From: Glebionis coronaria
Lineage: Eukaryota > Streptophyta > Magnoliopsida > Asterales > Asteraceae
Length of the DNA: 64,000 nucleotides
Direction of reading: 5' to 3'
NCBI GenBank assembly: GCA_025667525.1
Contig: CM046876.1
Location: 529,954,538-530,018,537, forward strand
Below, one piece after another: positions 12,266 through 23,912 of this stretch. Made by a program: the position numbers and the translations under genes. Within the stretch, counting starts at the first letter, position 1; each line of letters begins with the position of its first letter. The notes beneath the pieces are model-generated. The model was not told the origin of the DNA, searched no databases, and saw nothing but the letters and a program-made list of their open reading frames with translations.

Positions 12266-15151
12266 TATAACACCCCCAACAAATGCTATGCGCAGCGGAA
12301 CTACAACATTTGGGTGCTACGTAGTTATCATCACACATAAGCTATATTAAACGACTCAAAGAGACGTAAAAGTTTAAACATAAATTTAAACATTAGTAAA
12401 ATCATACAAGTCTACAGTTTTCCAAATCCCAAGATAATGCTAAACAGAGTTTGCGTTAGGTCCCCACTGAATCTCAACCCAAAAGTACATTTTGCTCACA
12501 TGACAGAATAATAAAAGAGTTTTAAGTTAACTAAGGGTGGAAAAACAAGTAGACCGCCAAGCCACAACAACTTCCATCCTCGCATGCTCCGCTGCTATCA
12601 ACCTTGGTTACCTGAAACACATGCTTAAAACTGTCAACACAAAGGTTGAGCGAATCTATAGGTTTATCAAATCATAAGTTGAACATAAGTACTAAAAACC
12701 AATCATGATCATTCAATAGTATTGTCGCGCAAACAATCTATTATTCAAGGATATGACAATTGTGTTTAAGCTCATGACACTAATCCGTTAACTCAATCAC
12801 CCGCGTAATAATTACCGGCGTGATTCAGATGAAACCAGTGCCCCTACTAAAGGCATTAGTTGCAATTATACCTTATCTCTTATCACAAATTATCCGTCCG
12901 CAGGGGGTATCAACGTACTAGCCCTCGTCTCGGATAGGGTAGTCAACCCCATAGTACTATCACTTTGTATAAGCGGCTATTTCCCCCTTTGTAAGGTCAA
13001 GACAATAGTTAATTGTTCATGAAATTAGGGCCTTTTGCAACTAGGTACTCAACACAATTTCAAGGCAACATTCGGGTCCAACAATCATTCAAGACTTATG
13101 TTCATTTTCATTTAAATAGCATGTATCCCCCTAGCGGGTAAAAACATTTGAAATAAGTAAAGAGCGAGGCTATAGACTCACCTTGCGTAGTAGTAGTGGT
13201 TCTAGCGAAGACGTAACGAGAAATGTCACCGACGACGTGGATGCCGGGAAAATCAAACACTTGACCTAAAAATCAAGGTACGTAAACCAAATCAATACTC
13301 CGCGTACATTATTGTACTAAACACACGCAAATGCAAACACAATCAATGCTTATGAAAACTCACGCCAAAGTCAAACAAGTGATATTTACTAGACACGAAC
13401 CATTATTATACTTTATTAAAACTAGTACTCATTTTACAATTCTGCCGGTACATACCGAATGTACGGGCTGTTTTCTACGACTTAAGCACTTGTATAAAAT
13501 TCAAGAAAATTCACAAAAATACCTCATGACCTGTATAAAACTCATATTTATTCCCATGAAAAGTTTTCACTTCTATGACTCGTTACACATCACATTTCTA
13601 AACGTACACATTTAGGACTGATTTTGCACTTTGACCATGTTGGACTTGTTTGACCCATTTAAAATGCACCATTGAACAATAAAACACCTAAGTCTAAAAA
13701 TAGACTCACAAGTGCAGGTTTGAAACCAAAAATCAACTTTCAATCATTTACCAAACTCTATTTATGGTCCCCGGGATTTGACCCAAAACCAAACACAAAT
13801 TCGGATTGTGTTGATTCTCATCTCCCGGTACACGAACTTTCAAAATATCATAACTTTTGACTCGTTTGGAGTCGTAAGCTCTACTTTACACCGAAACGAA
13901 GCTAAAACAAAGCTCTACAACTACATCCTATGTTAATGACCTGTTTGAAAAGTTAAACCCACGAAAATAAGCCCTAAACATTCTGGTCTAAAATCACCCT
14001 TCCAAAATCATTCCAAAACTTGTTTCCAATCCATTCTATCATTACCTAAGCCTATACCCATTACTTATAATCATTCCCAAACACTCTAATCAGTATAGAA
14101 CACTATGAACATCAAATCCAAATCAAAACCTAAAGCCTAATTCAAGCATGCAATATGTTTAAACCATTCAAACACACACAAAACATCAACCTAGACACAA
14201 ACCCATGACACATTTCATCAAACACCTTGAACCCACCAAACCCCCCATAATTTCGTGGCTTTTTGGGGCTGTAGAACACCAACAACATAAAACCCATCTT
14301 GTTTTATGGATTAATTAACATTATCAATACACCAATTAAACAAATTCATGATTTAATTAGATCAAAACGTATTTTTGAAAAACCATTGATTCTTGGAAAA
14401 ATCAAGTTGTTGCATGTGTGTTTTTAATGGATGAAAAGACTTACAAAGATGAAAGGAGGATGGGTCTTTGATTGCTTTTTCTAAAAACCCAAAAAAAATG
14501 GTGGTGGAGGTGGTTTTGTGGTGGGGGCCGGCGGTGATGGAGAGAGAGGGGATGAACCCTAATTTTTGGAAGTTAGAAATGAAGTGTGTGTGTGTAGTTC
14601 TTCCTTTTGTAAAAATGGAGGGGCTAATTTTGACAAGTTGGCTATCTTTTGGCCTTGTAAATAAACAACCATTTTTAAAGAGCGAGAATGAGTTAGTAGT
14701 CGGTTATGAAAATTTACGGGAGTCGGGTTTCGCCCCGAACACTTGAAAATACTTTTAAATGGTTCAAACGCACACAAAACGAATATACACATGGTTCTGA
14801 CTCGACTTAACACGTAATAAAAACAAAATCTCGAAAAACTCAAATATCGACCAATCGATAATAAAAGGTAAATTTTGGGCATCCGTCGGTATTGTAGTCG
14901 TTATCGGTTCTTCTTAAATCGTCAAATGTTAAATTATGAACGTAAATGTTGGTTTCAACTTAAACTGTCAAATAAATCCACGATAAAAATTCTTAAAAAT
15001 TTCAAAAATATACATAAAATAGGATTAAATAAGTGACGTTGGGCTCGGGATATCACATCCACAAGTGAGCCACAACTTAAGAGAGATGCTCATACTGAAC
15101 AGCTCTTGAGACAATAACTTAGCATCATACGGCACTTTCACGGGTCTTACA
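12266..15151 (-). repeat. Element B 5' LTR
   Basis: Near-identical partner of 3904-6792 and followed on the plus strand by the ACAAG target duplication. Differences by eye are scattered substitutions and 1-2-base indels. It contains the second copy of the candidate intron (12612-13181, minus). Both B LTRs share the TG...TA termini, so the unusual terminal base was present in the inserted copy. Confidence 0.92.
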
Positions 15152-15156
15152 ACAAG

Positions 15157-17479
15157 TAACCCTAAATCCCCTAGTAAATTAATCGAAGCTATTCTCGTAG
15201 GAATTCTAGTTATCCTAGATCTAAACCAAGTTGTGGATATTTATGATCCCAACAAATGGTTGATATTCGTAGAAATGTAGATATTAGTTGATTGTGATAT
15301 TGAAGAAGAATTGGCGAGATTAAATCTGATATCGATGTCATGACGATCTTTCCATATAGAGTGGAGTTTGACAAAACGTTACCACCTAGAAAGATGTCAT
15401 CTGATTCGTTGTCATCCAATTCTTAAATCGAAATCGAAAGGGGGAATGTTGCACTTGAGGCTGTAATTAAAACCATTACCCAAAAGCCTCATGCCACTAA
15501 TACCTTTCCGAGAAGTCTAATTGAATGTATGAGTCATCTTATACTAGAGACTCATTTGATAATTGTTGTTGTAAGAGATATAGGATTGGAAATTAAGTGT
15601 TGATTCATATCGAGCTTTTATTGCCCTTTTAAGGTGTAAGAATAAGGTTGAAAGTATTGGAGAATGAAGTAGGATATCGCATTAAGTATAAGTCGGTTAA
15701 AACTTGAATAAAGTAAAATTTAACCTGTATGGAATTTGAGATTGTTAAGAGGAAGTCGTTAAGTCCTATGATTGAATTATAAGGTTTTAAATGATTGTTT
15801 ATTCGTGTTAAGTGTTGTTCCTAGGCCATTGTCCACTAACGAGGATGCCCAGTGTCCAAGAAATAAATTGAAGAAATCTTCTTCTAAAATTGGGACCAAT
15901 GGATCTTCCGGGACAAGTGGAACACCTAATGACTCTTGTAGATTAGTATTCATTGAGGTATCTTTTAAAAATCCCTAACTTAACTGAGATATCAGTTGGT
16001 AGGATGAGTTCTAAGAATTGTATGACATAGTGACACGTAATGTGTTACGGTACAATTTTGACTTGTTTGTGATTAATGAAAAAGACTACCTTTGATTACT
16101 AAATCCTACATGTATCGATGTTATCTATCTTTTCTTGCTTCATCCTAATGTTCGCATTAGTGATGCAACCATTGAACAAGTACTCATCTTGAATTGAGTT
16201 ACGTTGTGGATTATTCTCTTTGTATTCCTGAGTGCCATCAAGGTCATGAACCTCATGATTAAGTGGCTAAGCTCATTTCCTGATATATTGAAGTTAGTTC
16301 TTGATGAACAACTTTTCATCACTCTTTTGCAGATCACTCATTGTTTTTATAAGATAAAACCGTATCCATTCAGAAAAATTGAATTTTCATCACTATAAGG
16401 ATTATTCAAAGTAAGATTTATAAGTGATTGTTATCGAAATGAGGCTGTTTATAAAACACCTTGGAAAACTTAATTGTTTTCATAACAAAGAAAATCTTTG
16501 TAAAGTTATTTTTTTTAAGCATGAAAATGTTTTCATTATAAACATGGATGATAAAATTTTGACGAACTGAGTATTGCATCATTAATCTTGAAATTGTATA
16601 TAGTTGCGTGCCTACATACAATTTGGAATGGACCATGCAAGACTGATTAGTAGTCACCATAAAACTAATGAATAAGCACTAAATTTTCTTTGAAGATTGT
16701 GAAAGAATAAATTTTATGAGATCTGCAAGAAGTGAAAAATAGGGACATAGTGTTAGGGACACCTACAGATGTGCCTGTAGCATCTATTCTTCTGACTCGA
16801 ATTTACTCATCTGTGGAAATTGTCTTATTTGACAATCGGCAATTCTTTCTTCTCCAATTCTCCCGTAGTGAGATCCTTAGGAAAAGTATCTGATTACCGA
16901 GTGTTGATACCCGATTGGATGTATCGACGTTCTTATCATTTCTTTTGACTCAATTTCATATTTGAATGACCTGGGTAACGATCCGAGGAGCTTTCGAATG
17001 CGTACTCAAATTATGAAAACATGGGATATATTCATATTCGTTAAATGTTTTCATCTGTATCTGATTTGAAATTCTCTCGCGTAGATTATGCGTTAACATT
17101 ACTCTTTTTAAGGATAGTTATGTCTCCATATATCCTTGAATTTGTGAAGGATTATGAGTTACTATTAGACTTTTGAGAAGTTCACATCTTATCGACGGCA
17201 ATAAAACTGAAAAGTTGGTAATGCCAGTAGAATGGATTGATTGATTATGACATGATGACATTGTCCTAATTGATGGGAACTCGAGTAGAATTCCCCTAAA
17301 AAGATAAGATGTTGATTATCAAAAGTGATCTAAATAATTCTTGATGGATAACCATATCCTGCATTTAGACTTGAAATTATACCATGAATGGTTGTGAATT
17401 AGTCATAGATATTATAATCTAGATGAAACCTAATATGTATTTATTAAAAGATGTTTATGTTATCTGAAACTTTAGGAGG
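15157..17479 (+). pseudogene. Element A gag-protease region, decayed beyond recognition
   Basis: This lies where gag and protease of element A should be, between the B insertion and the RT remains. Stops and indels occur in every plus frame. A stretch near 15820-15870 with scattered Cys and Pro codons could be a ruined zinc knuckle, but I cannot support it. The only basis for the call is position. Confidence 0.4.
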
Positions 17480-18018
17480 TATTTATTGGTGAATTACCTA
17501 GACTTTCGCCATTAAGGAAGATTGAAATTGGTATTGATTATATTTCCGGTGCTGCACTTGTGGCTTGTGCACTGTACGTCAGCACCATCTGAATTTAAGG
17601 AATTACCGTACAACTGAGAGAGTTGTCGGAGAAAGATTTTATTCTACCGAGCTCGTCATCATGAAGAGCTATGGTGTTATCATTCCTTATATTTATAGAT
17701 TACTCTGAACTGAGTAAATTGACAATCGAAAACGATATCCATAACTCGAAATGGAAGATTTGTTCGATCATTTACAAGGTTTTTGATCCATGGCATGGTT
17801 ATCATCAACTTCGCATCTGCGAAAAGGATTATCTATTCCAATCACTACATCCGATACTTGTAATGAACATTATGAGTTTCACGTGATGTCGTTTGGATTG
17901 ACCAATGCACATGTAGTATTCATAAATTTGGTGAATCTCGTGTGTAGGCTGTAATTTGATAAATTCATGCTCGTGATCATTAAGGACTATTTGTTTGTTT
18001 ATAAGTATAAGAAGGAGT
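17480..18018 (+). pseudogene. Element A reverse transcriptase remains
   Basis: Plus-strand translation, with frame changes, shows in order an ELPRLSPLRKIEIGIDYISG stretch (the segment leading into Ty3/gypsy RT), LRELSEKDFILPSS, IDYSELSKLTI (family motif IDYRELNKLTI), WHGYHQLRI (family GYHQLRI), then VMSFGLTNA-VVF, LVNLVCRL and DKFMLVII-DY. The last replaces the catalytic FIDD segment, which no longer reads as YxDD. Order and spacing are those of chromovirus RT. Several stops and frameshifts make it non-functional. Confidence 0.82.
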
Positions 18019-18660
18019 TAATATTTTTTTATAGATTGCCCTAATTTGACCGAACAATTAAAACTTGTACTTTGAATAATTAACACAAGATGAAAGACTT
18101 AAACCTTTACATTAATTGACCATGTGATTAATAGATAATGGAATCTATAATGACTCTTTAAAAATTAAGATCCCTTTTAAGACTTTGGATTTTACTAAAA
18201 AGAAAGTGCAAATATATTTTGACAATTGTTTTAACAAAGGATTTTTGAGGGATTATTCCCTTATACACAAACCATTTAACTAAACTTCTGTTTAGGGGTA
18301 AATGTTTGTGTATACCTCAAGATAACCTAAGAAGGATTGAGGAAACCATTTAAACCATGACTTGAAATCTGAAACGATAATTTTTACTTTTCAAACTAAG
18401 AAAACTTTGACCAAAGTATAAACAAAGGTTTTTCGAACATTTACGAATCTTATTGAATATTTTCGATAAATCAACCAAAAATCTTGTTAATTAAATTCAA
18501 ATTTATTTTGAACACTTTTATAATTGGTCGAACTAAGAAATTTAAACTTTTAACGTTTACGCTTCATAAAATTTAATAATTATTATTTAATTAATTTTAA
18601 TAACTATCGACGCTTTAAACGTCAGGATTGTGTAAAACAGATAAAGATAATAGTAAAGAC
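18019..18660. other. Unexplained block replacing the RT end and RNase H of element A
   Basis: RT resemblance stops at about 18018 and the next recognisable pol motif begins near 18670. The roughly 640 bp between show no RNase H motifs. The block contains a 17-base copy (18288-18304) of A's own purine tract region (20192-20208), flanked by inverted TATACACAAAC and GTTTGTGTATA words that could form a hairpin (about 18261-18318). It may be an insertion or a rearranged, decayed stretch; I see no clear termini. Confidence 0.4.
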
Positions 18661-18669
18661 GAATCTAAA

Positions 18670-18830
18670 ACATAGAAGATATGAAGAAAGATTTTTGAAT
18701 AAATACGGTTATGATATTTATTTCATCAGGAAAGTGAACGAAATTACTGACGCATTATGTATAAAAGATAAAGAACCAATTAGGACATGTTCCTTAATAA
18801 TGAAGGTGCAAAATAAATTGCCGAACAATT
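18670..18830 (+). pseudogene. Element A RNase H-integrase linker remains
   Basis: The frame reads YGYDIYFIRKVNEITDALC, then KDKEPIRTCSLIMKVQNKLP. The corresponding segment in Tekay-type elements has YDCEIRYHPGKAN-VADALSRK followed by a RALS/VMTV motif. The match is contiguous over about 50 codons. It sits between RT and integrase as expected. Confidence 0.75.
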
Positions 18831-18994
18831 TAAAAATATAGCTGATGCTTATAAAAAGGATAATATAGATAATAAAAGTGGTTCGCGGCTAATGTGAACC
18901 ATTAGAATTGAGAAGCCGATAGCATTAAATGTTTTAAAGACCACTTGTGATTGTCTAAATATAGAGGATTGTGAGATATAGTTATGTTGGAATC

Positions 18995-19400
18995 TGTAAG
19001 TATAAGTATTCTATTTATGTCATTTCTGACTAAAAGTATCCTTGTCTGAAGAAGTTATACTAATGAAAAATTATGAAGGCAGACATCGCCTCATACATTA
19101 GTAAACGTCTAGCTATTGCAAAGGTCATCATCTGAATTTAATTCGATTTGGGTCATCGTCGACAGACTGACCAAATCTACTAATATCATTCCCGTTAATG
19201 ATAAATGCAAAAGAGTTATGTAAACATAGTGTGCCTGTATCAAACATCTTTATCGAGATCCTCGCTTCGCATTGAATTTCTAGAGATTTGCTCAGAAATC
19301 ATTGAGAACGAACCTTGATGAGAGTACTGTTTACCACCCCAAATCGAAGGGACGAGGTAAAGTAACAATACAAAACACTAGAAGTCTTGTTTTATGTTTG
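18995..19400 (+). pseudogene. Element A integrase remains
   Basis: Translation in shifting frames gives KADIASYISKRL (family ADIA-YVSKCLTC), SIWVIVDRLTKSTNIIPV (the conserved IWVIVDRLTKSAHF segment near the first catalytic Asp), SRDPRFALNF (family SDRDPRFTSRF), then LDESTVYHPKSKGRGK (family STAYHPQTDGQSER). The zinc-finger cysteines are lost. At least two frameshifts and several stops break it. Confidence 0.82.
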
Positions 19401-19794
19401 AATGATTGACCTTTGGTAATGAACCGTATAATCGTTTTCCTTTGGAAAGATTATCATTGATAATCATCGTATTAGGATTGAGATCGAATCTTGTTAGGAT
19501 CTAAATATTAGAGCATCTGTAAGCAGGAGTTGAGATGAAGACACCCGACATACACCCATTGTGAGTTGGACATGTCTTTTAGGTTTAAGGTTTCCTATGA
19601 TGGCGAACCTAACCTTGCAAATTACCCGACCCGCGAAACCTGAAATGATTGTTGAAATTAGGATTTTATTATTGACTGCCAATAGTGGGTAGGAGGTTAT
19701 GTGAATATGAAAAGTAGATCTTGAAGTGCCAGATGAGTAGCGAAGTTATGCCAAAAAATTTAACCTTGGAGAAATGAATTAATGATCTGACAAA

Positions 19795-20170
19795 TCATGG
19801 GATATAAGTCCCCGTTGTATGGGACCATTGAGATGATGTAAAAGATTTGGTTTGAAAGACATATAAGCTGGATCTGCCCTAGGACTTCAAGGACTGCGTG
19901 AATTATGTTTCGTAAATCGAACTTGATAAATATCTATCAAGTGAAAATCTGAATTCTTCTTAGTAAAGTTTAGATCGGCGAAAAGTTGCATTCATCAGAA
20001 ACCCGTGAACATCGTGGATAGAGAAAGTAAGTCAACATTTAGCCTGATCTTATTCCCGTAGTTATGTTTGATGAAACTCGCGAATTGTAATGGATTACAT
20101 TTATGAGAAAAGACCGAATGTGGAGGAAATACCCACATGGCTTTAACTCTATAAGAAGCGAGTAGTAAGA
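19795..20170 (+). pseudogene. Element A integrase C-terminus and chromodomain-like tail
   Basis: Fragments ISPRCMGPL (family LSPRYIGPF), KFRSAKSCIHQKPVNIVDRE (family EI-DKL-FVEEPVEI-DRE) and EKDR-type residues ending RMWRKYPHGF (family WERED-M-KYPHLF) appear in order. The last block matches the chromodomain region at the end of Tekay-type polyproteins, thought to steer insertion to heterochromatin. Several stops lie between the blocks. It ends just before the purine tract. Confidence 0.7.
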
Positions 20171-20190
20171 TGATCTTTGAGGACAAAGAT

Positions 20191-20209
20191 CCTGTTTAGG
20201 GGTAAATGC
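20191..20209 (+). other. Polypurine tract of element A
   Basis: GTTTAGGGGTAAATGC directly precedes the 3' LTR start TGTGACAATCC. The upstream GAGGACAAAGATCC resembles the GAGGACGAAATT words that precede this tract in chromoviruses. A near copy occurs at 18288-18304. Confidence 0.7.
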
Positions 20210-23200
20210 TGTGACAATCCGTCAATTTATGATTGATATTTTTATTCTCAATATTTAACTGAAAATATTATTTTAATGTTACATTATGAACTCACTTAAT
20301 TTTTGGGAAGAAATTTGGATTTACGTCTTGAAGTAGCGTCGACTACGTCTAAACCGGAGGATTCTACGTTACGTGCTTACGTTTACATACACCGTCTTTG
20401 GTGACAGTCCGACATTTCAGAAAATAAATTTATCCGTGAATATTATTTTGAAATTTTAAATTTGTGTTAGTTCATAAACTCACAAATTTACGAGAAGAGA
20501 TTAGGACTTACGATTTTATTTTAACGTCCTTTACGACTAAACCGGAAACCTTAGGATTACGTACTTACGTTTTCGAACTCCGTTTTTGATGAGACAATTT
20601 TTATTAGATTCGTTTTGTGCCGTTGATTCATAATTTATAAAAACGTTTTTCGTAAAACGACCCGAGGGCACGCAAATCGAGGAAACTAGAAACGAGGAAT
20701 ACCCGTAAATTAGTGAGGTGGGACAAAATACATTATCCCACCCCACTAATAAACATGGGACGGCACACATGACACCACATCTTAGGATGTGGCATCATGT
20801 TAGCATAAAACTTACAAGTGTAAGTAAGCTTACACTTTAAGCTAGTTACTAACTCAAAACCATCAAACCATTTCTCATTACCACCATTTACACATGCAAA
20901 AGAAACTCAAAATCCTCTCAACCATCACCACCTTGCCGTCCACTTTGAAGAACAAACACCCCATTTTGATCTTTTCTAGCCATGAAATACTTGTTAACTA
21001 GCTCTATCTTGGAGTTACCTTGAAGTCTTGATCATTTGGTGGCCATTTTAACAACAAAGGAGGTGATTTGCTTGTGTCCTAGGGCTGATTTCTCAACTAT
21101 TGTTCTTGGTGTTTGATGATCTTGGAGTTAATTTTGGTGTTCATCAAGTTCTTGTCTTCCAAAAACAATTAATACACTTGGTTGGTAAAGAAGATCATCC
21201 TCTCCATTTTCTCTTGTTATTTTTGTAAAGAACAAATGTATTTTCTTTCTTTTTATATATGTATATGATGATAAAATGTTGTGTGGGGATCAAGTGTTGA
21301 TAAATATGCTTAAAAATGTTAATAACCATGAGAAATAAGGCTAAAATCATGCTTATTTAGTTGGCTGTATAAAAACAGTATGTAACTAAAACTTGAACTG
21401 ATAAACTTGCATGGTAGAATCCATTTACAGTAAGTACAAGATGTTATACACATGTGAGAGTTGTCCATGCAATGGAATCATTATAATGAGTGAGATATGA
21501 TCAAAACAAGATGAGTGTGCTAATCTGAATAAGCTGTTTTGTAGGGACTGTTAAGCATAGATAAACTTAAAATGAGCAGTAGCTATAACTAAGTTAAATG
21601 TAGAACATAATATGAAGATCATGCCACCTAAAAATGAGCTTCTAAATCATTATAGAACTCTAGATATGATAAAAATGGTGAAGATGAAAATAAAAATCAG
21701 ATTTTGGAAATTAAAGTATAATAGTATTATATAAGCACTCAACTAAAAATAGTATAAAATGTGAATTAAAACCCACTAACTCATATCATACATTTATATA
21801 AATATGTACAATGGTAAATAAGTGGACATTTTATAAAAATAGTAACTTGTTAAGTTTTATAAGTTATAAAACTATAAACATGATTTTTACGACTTTTTCG
21901 GCTATTATCGAAAAATTAACGTTTTTGTTAAATAAAACTTAGATGGTTGGACCCGTCTAATATGAACTTTATAAAACTTATATACTGATATATAAACATG
22001 TATAACAAGTAAAAACCGATAAAACCCGAACTATATAACATACGGACATTAATGGGCTAAATTAACGTTATTGGACTAATAAAACAACAAAATGGACTAA
22101 AACACTTATAAACTTATTTATTGGGCTTAACCCATTTAGGCCTAACTTGTAAAGTGTAGATACTGATAATATAATTATAACATGGATTAATACAAGTTAA
22201 AGAACTTATAATAAGTTTATTGGACTTAAAACACGTAAATAGGTCAAATTAGTAAACTAGTAAGAAAATACCAATACGTAAACACTAAAATGAGTAAAAG
22301 GGAATATGTAAACCCACTTGATCGTCATATATAAAATCATCATATGTATACATAATTATTATTTTTATAAAGTCATTGGACAAGAGTCTAAGACGAGTAT
22401 TATTTGTCTAGGTTTCCGTGATTGGAGCACGTACCGTACGATCGAATTGCCGATAACCCGCCTTCCCACATCAACGTGAGTTCATAGCCTCACACTCTTT
22501 TAAAAGTTTTTATAAATGTTTTATAAACCCGCGAGGGAGATAACATGTTAGTTTTTATAAAATAGGACACCATTTGTCCCGATTGTTTGTTTATTGATTT
22601 GGACCCGAATGATTGTATGACCCGATTGTATGACCCGATAAATGATTAAAGGACCCGATAGATGAAATGAAATGGATTATTAAAGTTAGGTTATGTCACT
22701 AAAAGTCCCATTAGCATGAATTGTGAACTACCGGGATTTGGTAGACGCTTATGCATATAATAGTACTATTTGGGGACGATCACCCCAGTTCGCGCCTTGA
22801 CGGTTGATCCCGTCGTGCCACATTGATTGGTAAGCGAATTTATGTATGAGAAGATTTCCATAGCGTGAACTTTGTGATGACACGCTACTTTAGATGGGCA
22901 AATTGAGTATCGGGTTAGCTACCCGTTGTTGGTTTAGTAAGGTAACAATGTCATGCGGCTTATAATAATCCAAACTAACGAAATACTACTAGACGCACCG
23001 AATTACGATGTATTGCCTGACTAGCAATACGGGGTCATACTATTGATATTATGTTTGTGTTTTGGTTTTATATAACCATATTCTTATAACGGTTTTTATT
23101 TAATCTATACAACGTTGCAAAACGTATAGTATGATTGTTTTTACGACATTGGCTCGTATAATGATTTTTAAGGCAAATGCCTATATTATGATTTTCGATA

Positions 23201-23739
23201 AGGATTTGTATACAAACGACTTCGGCTATTTTATGGCCTATTACAAAGATTTGTACAAAAATGATTTTCAGTAATAATTTTATACTGATATTATATTGAT
23301 GGATTTTATTAAACTCTATGAATTCACTCGGCGTTATCGCTGACCTTTTCTTTTAACATGTTTTATCTCAGGTACTTGAAGGTAATTCTCGGGAAGACAT
23401 CAAGAATTCATGGCCCGCACCTAAATACTTATTTCCATTCAAATGTTTTGTAAAACCTGTATTAAATACAATGACTTGGGACCTATGTAACTTTGATATT
23501 TATGAATGGAAATACTTTATTATTAAACGACGCGAATTTTTAAGCGTTGTCTATGATGTGAGTAATGTGCTATCCCGTAACACTTGGGACCTATGTAACT
23601 TTGATATTTATGAATGGAAATACTTTATTATTAAACGACGCGAATTTTTAAGCGTTGTCTATGATGTGAGTAATGTGCTATCCCGTAACACCAACTAGTC
23701 TTCCGCTGTATTGAGTTGTATAAATTTGGGGGTGTTACA
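20210..23739 (+). repeat. Element A 3' LTR (complete, 3530 bp)
   Basis: Starts TGTGACAATCCGTC after the purine tract and ends GGGGGTGTTACA, immediately followed by element E sequence. From 20284 on it matches 1-3468. It holds the 108-bp tandem duplication (23474-23689) and the candidate intron (22476-23371). Confidence 0.92.
23474..23689 (+). repeat. 108-bp tandem duplication in the A 3' LTR
   Basis: Units start at 23474 and 23582 and are almost identical to each other, more so than the pair in the 5' LTR. The duplication is shared by both LTRs and is therefore a family trait. Confidence 0.9.
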
Positions 23740-23912
23740 TAACTCTAGGTCTATAGAAAAAGAAACCTGTTCCATTATCACTAATTTGGCTTTTTGGTGA
23801 CCTAGGTTTTATATACATTTCTGCATATTTAATATTAGGTTTTCTATCAACGTTTAAGTCAAGGTCAACAGTCTTGCCAGTGGTTGGGTTTGTCACTTTG
23901 ATAGGTGTAGAC
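23740..23912 (-). pseudogene. Element E polyprotein segment (continues 55989-58020)
   Basis: The minus strand is open across the whole segment and encodes a stretch including TPIKVTNPTTGKTVDLD and FFFYRPRV. When the 32-kb element C and one copy of TAGAC are removed, this frame joins the frame ending ...NDSSNES at 55994 without a shift. It is thus the downstream part of the gag region of copia element E. On its other side the element A LTR interrupts it. Its exact role within the polyprotein is not recognised. Confidence 0.75.
23908..23912. repeat. Target site duplication TAGAC of element C (left)
   Basis: TAGAC directly precedes LTR1 (TGATAAGTG) and recurs at 55989-55993 after LTR3. Element E's reading frame is restored by removing one copy, which supports this as a true 5-bp duplication. 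Confidence 0.85.

Larger units (their letters stand above)
3904..15151 (-). mobile_element. Element B: decayed Ty3/gypsy Tekay-like element nested in A, minus strand
   Basis: LTRs of about 2.89 kb (3904-6792 and 12266-15151) flank a 5.5-kb interior, and the 5-bp duplication ACAAG is present on both sides (3899-3903, 15152-15156). Orientation is minus: the primer site (12244-12262) abuts the right LTR and the purine tract (6793-6812) abuts the left one. Minus-strand traces of RT (near 9300-9460) and of the integrase C-terminus (near 6980-7040) agree. The interior is very degraded although the LTRs remain close to each other by eye. Confidence 0.88.
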
